From contig DFKL01000036.1 in assembly GCA_002373535.1 (NCBI GenBank), forward strand, positions 1-19,845: a stretch of 19,845 bases of DNA, in the 5' to 3' direction. Both the position numbers and the translations under genes were made by a program. The notes below the pieces were generated by a model. The model was not told where the DNA came from. It searched no databases and worked only from the letters and a program-made list of their open reading frames with translations. This DNA is from Prevotellaceae bacterium UBA3646 (GTDB lineage: Bacteria; Bacteroidota; Bacteroidia; Bacteroidales; Bacteroidaceae). Positions 13,132-19,845 of the stretch are shown here, in pieces (position 1 is the first letter of the stretch; every line of letters begins with the position of its first letter).

Positions 13132-15729
13132 ATGAGAAAATCTTTACTTTCATTAATTCTGACTCTGCTGAGCGGTCTTGCCTTTGCCCAGACAGAGTTG
13201 AAAATCACCTTTCCAATGACAGGCCAGACATCTGTCGGCGGATACAAGACTACATGGACTGGCAAGGATGCCAACGGTGACACATGGTCATTTGTCAATT
13301 TTAACAATAATTCCAACAAATGGTCACTCATCAAATGTGGCTGGAAGACTGATGCCACGGTATCCGAGATTACCTCTCCGGTAATCGCCGAGGCTGTCAC
13401 CGAGTATGCCATAACCGTAGATGCCACGTCATCCGTCACAAGTTGTAAGCTGGAGGTACTTTCCGGAACAGATGTCGTTGAGTCTAAGGACGTCACGTTG
13501 GCAGCAGGTACGGTGAAGGTCGCGCTTGCCGGCACCAAGAATGCTGCTTACCATCTGGTGATTGAGAATGCAAAGACAACGGCAAACGGCACTACCGTCA
13601 TTTCTGCGCTGACTCTTACCAAGGCTGCTTCCGAGGGTACTGCTACAAGGCCGGGCCTGACAGAAGGCGGCGTGTTCACCACGAAGCCTTATGTAGTTAC
13701 GATTACCAACAACGAGGCTGGAGCAACTGTCTACTACACGACAGACGGTACAGAGCCTACAACCGGCAGTGCCAGCTTTACAGGCTCGAGCCATGAGGTT
13801 GAGATTAACGGAACTACGACAATCAAGGCAATGGCTGTGGTGGCAGGCAAGTCAAACAGTGCCGTATCCACGGAAACGTATACATACGAGGATCCTATTG
13901 CCAACACAAAAGAGACCGCATACACCACAGAGCAGGCAAAGGCCCTGATTGATGCCAACAGCGCGCAGCTGGCTTCTGTCAAGGTATATGTCAAGGGTAA
14001 GGTCAGCAAGGTGGACAACTTCAACCAGACATATGGTTCCATTACATATTGGCTCGACGAAAATTCTTTCCAGATTTATGCAGGACTGGACGACGAGGGC
14101 AATAAGTTTGCCGACATCAACTCAGTAAAGGTCGGCGCCGAAATCGTTGCATACGGTCTGATCAAGAAGTATAACACTACCTACGAGATGGACAAGAACA
14201 ACTGGCTGGTCAGCTACACGGCTCCGACCAAGCCAGAACCGACCCTCACTGCAGAGGTAAAGACGACATTGGAGGTCGGCAGCAACGATGTGTATGCAAT
14301 CAACTACACAGGCGATGCCCAGGAGTTCGGCTATACTTCATCTGACGAGAGTGTCGCGACAATCAGTTGGAACGGCGAAGACTGCGAGTTTACGGTCGCT
14401 GCCCTGAAGCCAGGTACTACGACCATTACCATTTCAACAGGCGAGACGGACCATTACCTTGCAAAGACATTCTCCTACAAGCTGACCGTAACTGAGAAGT
14501 TCGCTCCTGCTGTCATACCTTTTGAGTTCGATGGTGGCAAGGCAGACGTAACTCCCGGTGTTGGAATGACGGCGACAGGTCTGGGTACCGATTATGGCAA
14601 GTCTCCTAAACTCAAGTTTGACGGAGATGGTGACGCCATTGTTATCAACATAGCCTCGGAAGCAAAGTATCTGCACTATGTAATAAAGGGCAACGGCAAC
14701 AATACCGATGCACAGTCTGGAGAATTCAACGTTCTGGAGTCTGCCGACGGTGAGACGTATACGACATTGAAGAACTACAGTACGATAAATGGCCAGTTCG
14801 CAGTCAATAATGTGGTATTGAGTGAAGACACACGCTATATCAAGTTTGTGTATGTAAAGAAGAATATTGGCAATGTCGCCCTCGGCAACATCAGGATTAA
14901 CAATGTAGCAGCCGAACTGGCTACGGCTACCTTCGAGGAGGATATCCTGGATCCGGAGAGCGTCCGTTTCTATGAGAGCGAGAATCCCAGCACACCATGG
15001 GTTTCCGGAGGATACACATTCACCACATATACGGCTGACTATGGCACATATGGCAAATACTATTTCTCTTATGCATTGAGCAACAAGACGACTGCCGACG
15101 GCAAGGTGTCCGACCTGGCTCTCGAGAGTGCCTGCGGAAAAGCCAAGAGCGGCAAGAACTATGCTGTATGGTACGACAATTCCTGGAACGGAGGCAGCAA
15201 GGTTACATTGGACGTTCCTTCCTCAATCACGGGTTTCTACGTTACGAACACTTCTTCGACTGTCGATGCGATTATAAATGGTGACGGCATGAGTACGGTA
15301 GCCGGCGGCTTCCAAAACGGAGACTATCTCAAGCTCACCATCACAGGATACGATGCCGGCGGCAATGTGTCTAATTCTGTAGAATATACCCTGGCTGAAG
15401 CCAAGGACAACAAGATCTACTATGTAAAGGACTGGCGATGGGTAGACCTGTCGGCACTCGGTGAGATTTCAGCCTTTGACACAAAGATTACAGGAACCAA
15501 GTCAAATGCCCAAGGCCTGACTACTCCCACATATTTCTGTATGGACGATCTGGGCGGCGTAGCTCCGGAGACCGATGCAGAGATGGCAGTGACAGATATT
15601 CATACAGCTGTCGTAAACATCAACGCTGAGGGCAGCAGTGTGGCTACAGAAGGCAAGTTCCTGCAGGATGGACAGATTGTTATCCGTAAGGGCGACAAGA
15701 CATACACTACGTCAGGCAGAAGACTGTAA
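13132..15729 (+). CDS. Large multidomain secreted protein with chitobiase-C-like and DUF4465-like domains
   Basis: An 865-aa secreted protein. It has a signal peptide at 1-19 (ending AFAQ). A beta-rich N-terminal domain (20-170) is followed by a chitobiase/beta-hexosaminidase C-terminal-like Ig domain at about 179-252 (GATVYYTTDGTEPTTG). An OB-fold-like domain is at 260-363 (VYVKGKVSKVDNF), and a Big_2-like Ig domain at 365-453 (YTSSDESVATISWNG). A beta-sandwich spans 455-600, and a DUF4465-like domain about 606-820 (YGKYYFSYALSNKT, GKNYAVWYDNSWNGG, GFYVTNTSS). The C-terminal tail DGQIVIRKGDKTYTTSGRRL resembles the degenerate T9SS-type sorting tails of Prevotella and relatives. It is probably displayed at the cell surface or released. 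No catalytic domain is visible, so it may bind a polymer or act as an adhesin (inference). It is monocistronic, with its own promoter and a strong terminator. Confidence 0.85.
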   Translation: MRKSLLSLILTLLSGLAFAQTELKITFPMTGQTSVGGYKTTWTGKDANGDTWSFVNFNNNSNKWSLIKCGWKTDATVSEITSPVIAEAVTEYAITVDATSSVTSCKLEVLSGTDVVESKDVTLAAGTVKVALAGTKNAAYHLVIENAKTTANGTTVISALTLTKAASEGTATRPGLTEGGVFTTKPYVVTITNNEAGATVYYTTDGTEPTTGSASFTGSSHEVEINGTTTIKAMAVVAGKSNSAVSTETYTYEDPIANTKETAYTTEQAKALIDANSAQLASVKVYVKGKVSKVDNFNQTYGSITYWLDENSFQIYAGLDDEGNKFADINSVKVGAEIVAYGLIKKYNTTYEMDKNNWLVSYTAPTKPEPTLTAEVKTTLEVGSNDVYAINYTGDAQEFGYTSSDESVATISWNGEDCEFTVAALKPGTTTITISTGETDHYLAKTFSYKLTVTEKFAPAVIPFEFDGGKADVTPGVGMTATGLGTDYGKSPKLKFDGDGDAIVINIASEAKYLHYVIKGNGNNTDAQSGEFNVLESADGETYTTLKNYSTINGQFAVNNVVLSEDTRYIKFVYVKKNIGNVALGNIRINNVAAELATATFEEDILDPESVRFYESENPSTPWVSGGYTFTTYTADYGTYGKYYFSYALSNKTTADGKVSDLALESACGKAKSGKNYAVWYDNSWNGGSKVTLDVPSSITGFYVTNTSSTVDAIINGDGMSTVAGGFQNGDYLKLTITGYDAGGNVSNSVEYTLAEAKDNKIYYVKDWRWVDLSALGEISAFDTKITGTKSNAQGLTTPTYFCMDDLGGVAPETDAEMAVTDIHTAVVNINAEGSSVATEGKFLQDGQIVIRKGDKTYTTSGRRL

Positions 15730-15766
15730 GTAAACGTACAGGACATTCTTTTTGTTTCAAATCGTA

Positions 15767-15798
15767 TCCCGTTGCCCGGACGAGCAGCGGGATTTTTT
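15767..15798 (+). terminator. Rho-independent terminator after the multidomain secreted protein
   Basis: A 9-bp stem TCCCGTTGC (15767-15775) pairs with GCAGCGGGA (15784-15792) through one G-T wobble. It closes an 8-nt loop and is followed by six T (15793-15798). It lies about 37 nt past the stop codon. Confidence 0.9.
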
Positions 15799-15920
15799 AT
15801 CCCTCCCTCAACCAAACAGGATGCTGCAACGGTTTGTAAGGCACCTGCAGTTCTTGTGGTGACATCGGATTTGTCGATATTTTTCTGAATGTGGCCGGGG
15901 ATTTAATTGGGTAGCTATTA

Positions 15921-15953
15921 GCCTGCGATAGGCCTGTGATCAGCCTGCGATGT
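15921..15953. repeat. Three tandem copies of an 11-bp unit
   Basis: GCCTGCGAT (15921), GCCTGTGAT (15932) and GCCTGCGAT (15943) recur with an exact 11-bp period, about one helical turn. The first nine bases of each unit are conserved (one C/T change in copy 2) and the last two vary. The array lies about 350 bp upstream of the lipoate ligase start. Confidence 0.7.
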
Positions 15954-16235
15954 AGTGGTGGTATGGCAGTAAACGCCTGATATTCTGTTGCTTGTGACTG
16001 CGTAAAGTGATACTTTTCTGTTGTTTGGAGAAATGTGATGTAAAGATTATTCTAAGATTGACAGGGTTGCAGTCCGATGCGCTTGAATCCTCGGTCCGGA
16101 AATCGTAACAGAGTGTGCTCACATGCGTAATACGAACAAAGAATTCTTGTGTATATAGTTCACATCGTACTGACGACTTTTTTTCAGAAGATAAAAAAAA
16201 AGACTTATAAAATGGGTAAATTAAAGATATAAATG

Positions 16236-16243
16236 TATATTTG
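16236..16243 (+). promoter_or_regulatory. Putative -7 box of the lipoate ligase operon
   Basis: TATATTTG fits TAnnTTTG and lies 54 nt before the ATG. No TTG/TTTG is found 19-20 bp upstream, so the -33 element is weak or absent. An activator could be required (inference). Confidence 0.4.
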
Positions 16244-16297
16244 TATGCTTTCTGATTGGTAATGGCGAATTTTATTTCTCTGTCAGTAACACCTTAG

Positions 16298-17071
16298 ATG
16301 TCAGTTCAGGAACATATATCCCACTTCCCGGCCACCCTGGTTGTCTTTCCAGAGGGATGCGAAGCACGCCGTGCCGCTTTTTACCTGGCTGCGGAAGAAT
16401 ACGTTGCAGGAAGGATGTCCGACAGTCTGTATGGTAGCGGCCGTCATCACAGCTTCCTGTTTACATGGATACTGCAGCCTACGGTAGTCTTCGGGCGTAA
16501 TCAGATAGTCCATAATGAGGTTAACCTTGATTTCTGCAGGATGCATAATATTGACGTCGTCCGTCGTAAAAGCGGTGGCGGAGCGATATATGCCGATGGT
16601 GGTAACATAATGACAAGCCTGATTACCGAGGGCGGACCTATAGAGCCTCTGTTCCACGAGTATTCCTCGCAAATAGCAGCGATGCTTACCTCATTTGGTG
16701 CTTCTGCCCAGGCTACAGGTCGAAACGATATTGTCGTACGGCAGGATGGCGGCCAAGTTTCCGGCAAGGTCTGCGGGAATGCCTTCTATCACCTTCCATG
16801 CAGCAATATAGTACATGGCACGATGCTGTACGATACTGACTTTGACATGATGACTGGAGCCCTGTTGCCGCCGACGGAAAAACTGAAACGGCACGGCGTG
16901 GACAGCGTGAGACAGAGAGTGGCGCTGCTGAAGGATTGCCTGTCGTTTGGCATTGACGAGCTGAGAAACAGGATAGAAGCCGCTCTGACAAGCGGGACGT
17001 TGGTGTTGACAGGAAAAGACATTGCCGAAATAGAGGGGATAGAACGACGCTACTATGATGAAGTTTTCTGA
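16298..17071 (+). CDS. lplA: Lipoate-protein ligase (LplA family)
   Basis: A 257-aa enzyme of the BPL/LplA/LipB superfamily. The lipoyl-AMP-binding motif is RRKSGGGAIYADGGN (89-103). GRNDI follows at 141-145. The catalytic Lys157 is in SGKVCGNAF, and HGTMLYDTDF (173-182) completes the site. It activates lipoate with ATP and attaches it to the lysine of E2 subunits or GcvH in the cytoplasm. It is shorter than E. coli LplA and appears to lack the full C-terminal accessory domain, as in the short LplA/LipM-like forms, so octanoate transfer from octanoyl-ACP is a possible alternative. It is the first gene of an operon that also contains gcvT, which supports a role in lipoylating GcvH for glycine cleavage. 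Confidence 0.88.
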   Translation: MSVQEHISHFPATLVVFPEGCEARRAAFYLAAEEYVAGRMSDSLYGSGRHHSFLFTWILQPTVVFGRNQIVHNEVNLDFCRMHNIDVVRRKSGGGAIYADGGNIMTSLITEGGPIEPLFHEYSSQIAAMLTSFGASAQATGRNDIVVRQDGGQVSGKVCGNAFYHLPCSNIVHGTMLYDTDFDMMTGALLPPTEKLKRHGVDSVRQRVALLKDCLSFGIDELRNRIEAALTSGTLVLTGKDIAEIEGIERRYYDEVF

Positions 17072-19652
17072 TTCGATGGAACCAAATGATATTTCACAAG
17101 TGAAAAGATTATTCGGGCTGCTCTTTTGCATCATGTCTTTTTCCGGGTGCCTATATGCACAGGAATCAATACCTGTGCTGACTTTTGCTTGTCTTAGTGA
17201 CACTCATGCCCAGGAAGGAATGATAAGTGCCGGAAACGTAAGCGATATCAGGTTGCGTTCTTCCTTCGTCAATTCTATAGACAGGATTCGTGAGTCAGAA
17301 ATGATAGATGCCATGGTACTCGGTGGCGACTATTCCAGTGACGTGACTATTCAGGAAACGAATTGGAAACGTCTGCGCGAACTGATGGCGGCAAATACGG
17401 TCAAGGCTTTTCCTGCAGGACGTACACGCACTCCGGTAATATATACTGTCGGCAATCATGACTTTGAAGTCGCCAATTTCGACAAACTGCCCAAGAACTA
17501 TGTGGCAGGTGACTTTTACACCTATCCTATGCGACACCAGATCGGCTATCTGACTCAGGAAGAGTGTTTCTATGAGATGGCGGCAAATGCGCTGCAGGAT
17601 TCCGTTAAACTGCTGGCAGCTTATCACTATCAGATAGGTGGCTTTGACTTCGTGGTACATAACTGTGGCAAGTATTTTTTCAAGGATGCATGGAACTACC
17701 GTGACAGCCAGACCTCATGCGAATGGGTTGCTGCAAAGCTGGACGAGATAGACCCGGACGGCACAAAGACTATTTTCTATATCAACCATCTGCCTCTGCC
17801 TGGCAGTAGGGGTACTACGGCAAACAAAGCCCTCCAGGACAATAATGCCACGGCCATTCTTACCCAGGCCCTGGCCAGACATCCGGGTGTCGTATATCTG
17901 TATGGACATGATCACAGCAGCAATTCCAACATGAGCTATATTACTGACTCTGTGTCGCAGCGTGTCACAGAATACGACAGCAACGGAAGGATCATCACAG
18001 ACTCGATGGTCATAAGTACTTGCTTCCTGAAGGGTGTAAGCTCGAAACGCTATATTACTGGCGGTAGTACGGTCAAACCGACAGCCAAGGGATACAGCTG
18101 GATGCTCTTGGACGGTGGAACACAATATCCCGGTCGCTTTACATTCAAGGACGACGGTGGCTATAGCATATATTGCGGAACGATGGACAGATTCCTCACA
18201 GACAAGGAGTCGGGCAACGGTGCATACAAATATGGGTATATCTATAAATACGTCTCAGACTCTACGGCCGTCAGGATAACTGACATACATGACATAAAAT
18301 ATGGAGACAATTATGTATATGTTGCCCATAGTGCCAAGGACTCGACGCTTTTCATCATGAAAAATAGTTTTTTCAGCACTACTCCGTCCTATTATGGTCT
18401 GTCGACCAGACTCAAGAGTGCTCCGGACACCTTGTCTGTCAAGGCCAACAATACCAATCTGTGGACTATAGAAAAGAACTGGAGCAAAAGCTTTGTGTCG
18501 TGTTTCATGGGGTCTATGCGCTATAACGACCTGAACACAAACTTGAGTCCCGGTACAGGTGAGCCTCAGATCGTACAGGCCATGATAGTCCGGGTATACA
18601 ACGACAGTATTGTGCTCGACATGAAAAACTACGGCGAGACAGGTCAGCTCAGCTATACGGCTGTTTCCCCATATATTGCCGACCCTATAAGACCTTTTGT
18701 AATAAGACGTCCTACCAAATGTGCAGATAATCTGTCATATACCGTCACTGTAACGGGATGCGACGACGGAGCAATAGCCTTCGACGGTGGCGAATACCAC
18801 GACGGAGAGTCTTTCACGACAAATTCCACTATAAGCGAGGAACAACTCTATGCAAAGGCTGTGGATGGCCTGTATACAAGAATTTCGATTGGTCCCGGAA
18901 GACAGATTACCGTTTCCTATTCGCAGGAACAGCCCACGACAGATTATTCCGTGAAGTGCAACATCCCTGACGGCTCAGTGATATACAAAGGAATACATTA
19001 TAGGGATGGCGAGACGATACATGCGCTGTCAGAGATAACCAAGTCAGAGCTTGCCGCAGCGTCGCTGCCTGACTACGAGCCTGGCGAGATACACTTGAAC
19101 GGCCAGGGAATAGCGGTTGACTATTATGACAAGCTTTTTGACCCCTCTACTGCATATGTCATAGAATTGAAAAGAACTCCTGACGCCACATACGGTGCAT
19201 ATCTGAATATATATGGAGACGCTGCCCCGCATGCCCTTCGTAGCAAGACGCCTTGTGACAACTATATCGCGTATCAGGCCAAAGGCTTCTATTACATTAA
19301 CGCACGTCAAGACATGAGTGGCAGCTATCTGGGTGCGTGGACATGGAATGCAACTATCAGTGCCGACCCCGTCTGCTGGACGATTGAGAAAAGTGACGAC
19401 TGCTATATATTCAACCAGAAAGAGTCTACACACGTCGGGTACCTTGGCGTAGATCCCAACGACGGGTATTTTTACTGTAACAAGGCTGCGACACCCTTTA
19501 TCGTTGTGCCCTCGTCTGACGTTACTTCTGTCAACGATGTTGCCAATGTTCCTTCCCTCGGGAGGCTGGCAGGCAAGCTCCTGGATGGTGGCCGGATCGT
19601 AATCGTCCGTGACTCTGGCAAGTACAATATCAATGGAATAAAGGAAGAATAG
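17055..19652 (+). CDS. Secreted calcineurin-type metallophosphoesterase with C-terminal accessory domains
   Basis: An 865-aa exported enzyme. The metallophosphoesterase domain (about 40-300) has every metal-binding motif: SDTH (Asp49, His51), GGD (Asp92), GNHD (Asn134, His135), His245 in INHLPLPG, and GHDH (His285, His287). Substrate unknown; likely a phosphate ester or nucleotide outside the cytoplasm. Next is a lectin-like region ending near 555 (LWTIEKNWSKSF). Two related ~60-aa beta repeats begin at 562 (YTVTVTGCDDG) and 631 (YSVKCNIPDG). A second CWTIEK-containing region and a T9SS-like tail (GGRIVIVRDSGKYNINGIKE) follow. The start is uncertain: ATG at 17055 overlaps lplA by 17 nt and gives a long n-region; ATG at 17076 or GTG at 17100 would put the signal (LFGLLFCIMSFSGC) nearer the N-terminus. 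Cleavage may be at LYA/Q, or the SGC may be a lipobox. Confidence 0.85.
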   Translation: MMKFSDSMEPNDISQVKRLFGLLFCIMSFSGCLYAQESIPVLTFACLSDTHAQEGMISAGNVSDIRLRSSFVNSIDRIRESEMIDAMVLGGDYSSDVTIQETNWKRLRELMAANTVKAFPAGRTRTPVIYTVGNHDFEVANFDKLPKNYVAGDFYTYPMRHQIGYLTQEECFYEMAANALQDSVKLLAAYHYQIGGFDFVVHNCGKYFFKDAWNYRDSQTSCEWVAAKLDEIDPDGTKTIFYINHLPLPGSRGTTANKALQDNNATAILTQALARHPGVVYLYGHDHSSNSNMSYITDSVSQRVTEYDSNGRIITDSMVISTCFLKGVSSKRYITGGSTVKPTAKGYSWMLLDGGTQYPGRFTFKDDGGYSIYCGTMDRFLTDKESGNGAYKYGYIYKYVSDSTAVRITDIHDIKYGDNYVYVAHSAKDSTLFIMKNSFFSTTPSYYGLSTRLKSAPDTLSVKANNTNLWTIEKNWSKSFVSCFMGSMRYNDLNTNLSPGTGEPQIVQAMIVRVYNDSIVLDMKNYGETGQLSYTAVSPYIADPIRPFVIRRPTKCADNLSYTVTVTGCDDGAIAFDGGEYHDGESFTTNSTISEEQLYAKAVDGLYTRISIGPGRQITVSYSQEQPTTDYSVKCNIPDGSVIYKGIHYRDGETIHALSEITKSELAAASLPDYEPGEIHLNGQGIAVDYYDKLFDPSTAYVIELKRTPDATYGAYLNIYGDAAPHALRSKTPCDNYIAYQAKGFYYINARQDMSGSYLGAWTWNATISADPVCWTIEKSDDCYIFNQKESTHVGYLGVDPNDGYFYCNKAATPFIVVPSSDVTSVNDVANVPSLGRLAGKLLDGGRIVIVRDSGKYNINGIKEE

Positions 19653-19678
19653 GATTAACTAAAGCGACACACTATATT

Positions 19679-19845
19679 ATGGAAGACAAGAAGACATGCC
19701 TTTGGGAAAGGCATAATGCACTTGGTGCAAAGATGGTGAGTTTCGGAGGCTTTGACATGCCCCTCCAGTACACGGACATTGCTGACGAGCATATTGCGGT
19801 GCGTACTGCATGTGGAGTGTTTGACGTCAGCCACATGGGCGAGGT
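19679..19845 (+). CDS. gcvT: Aminomethyltransferase (glycine cleavage T protein), N-terminal part
   Basis: The first 55 codons are visible and the gene continues past the window. GAKMVSFGGFDMPLQYTDI, EHIAVRTACGVFDVSHMGE is the canonical N-terminus of GcvT, the tetrahydrofolate-dependent aminomethyltransferase that releases ammonia and forms methylene-THF from the aminomethyl group held on lipoyl-GcvH. It starts 26 nt after the phosphoesterase stop with no promoter in between, so it is probably in one operon with lplA, which would supply the lipoyl group. Confidence 0.92.
   Translation, partial: MEDKKTCLWERHNALGAKMVSFGGFDMPLQYTDIADEHIAVRTACGVFDVSHMGE

Larger units (their letters stand above)
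15799..16297 (+). other. Gene-free region upstream of the lipoate ligase operon
   Basis: About 500 bp with no convincing gene on either strand. It contains the 11-bp tandem repeat at 15921-15953, an A/T-only hairpin at about 16175-16203 (a T7 run and an A9 run), and a probable -7 box at 16236-16243. The only open frame over 50 codons (15940-16122, - strand) has no start context, signal or recognisable motif. No tRNA or IS remnant was seen. Confidence 0.6.

Noticed and set aside
15940..16122. 60-codon open frame on the - strand in the long spacer
   Set aside because: No signal peptide, motif, promoter or start context; consistent with chance in AT-rich DNA.
16175..16203. T-run/A-run inverted repeat upstream of lplA as a terminator or protein-binding palindrome
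   Set aside because: The stem is almost all A-T pairs with unmatched flanks; likely simple poly(A/T) composition.

Overview
This is a window of a Bacteroidales chromosome, most likely from Prevotellaceae or a close relative. The evidence is the family content (a DUF5686-type outer-membrane protein, a DUF4465-type secreted protein, degenerate T9SS-like C-terminal tails) and at least four promoters of the Bacteroidetes type, TTTG/TTG - 19 or 20 bp - TAnnTTTG. No E. coli-type promoters were seen. I found no tRNA, rRNA, CRISPR array or insertion sequence.

Layout. Positions 1-293 hold no gene. They contain a GC-rich three-way-junction RNA element that is probably transcribed leftward from a consensus promoter toward a gene outside the window. 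Positions 294-1674 (- strand) are a two-gene unit: an exported protein of unknown function followed by a TlpA/ResA-like thioredoxin lipoprotein. A carboxypeptidase-regulatory-domain exported protein (1834-2664, +) is divergent to that unit.

The core is a ten-gene leftward operon, 12031 to 2683. In transcription order it encodes a GNAT-type acyltransferase, ketosynthase (KS), acyl carrier protein (ACP), an ApeP-like hotdog protein without the dehydratase histidine, an ApeI/FabZ-like dehydratase with intact catalytic residues, a CrtI-like FAD oxidoreductase, a DUF5686 outer-membrane protein, a FabG ketoreductase, a hotdog thioesterase, and an exported FMN-binding protein. KS + ACP + ketoreductase + dehydratase pair + thioesterase, with no enoyl reductase, is the logic of an aryl-polyene/flexirubin-like type II polyketide system that makes conjugated double bonds. 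The usual chain-length factor, aryl-CoA/ACP ligase, ammonia-lyase, glycosyltransferase and MMPL exporter are not in the window. The product is therefore unknown and the pathway looks minimal or split.

To the right on the + strand are a TrmH/SpoU rRNA or tRNA 2'-O-methyltransferase (12231-12998) and a large multidomain secreted protein (13132-15729) ending at a strong intrinsic terminator. A 500-bp gene-free stretch follows, carrying a perfect-period 11-bp triple repeat. Next is a second operon: lipoate-protein ligase, a secreted calcineurin-type phosphoesterase, and gcvT (cut by the window edge). The lipoate ligase and GcvT fit glycine cleavage (lipoylated GcvH); the secreted phosphoesterase between them does not obviously belong. 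The two large secreted proteins end in the same kind of C-terminal tail.
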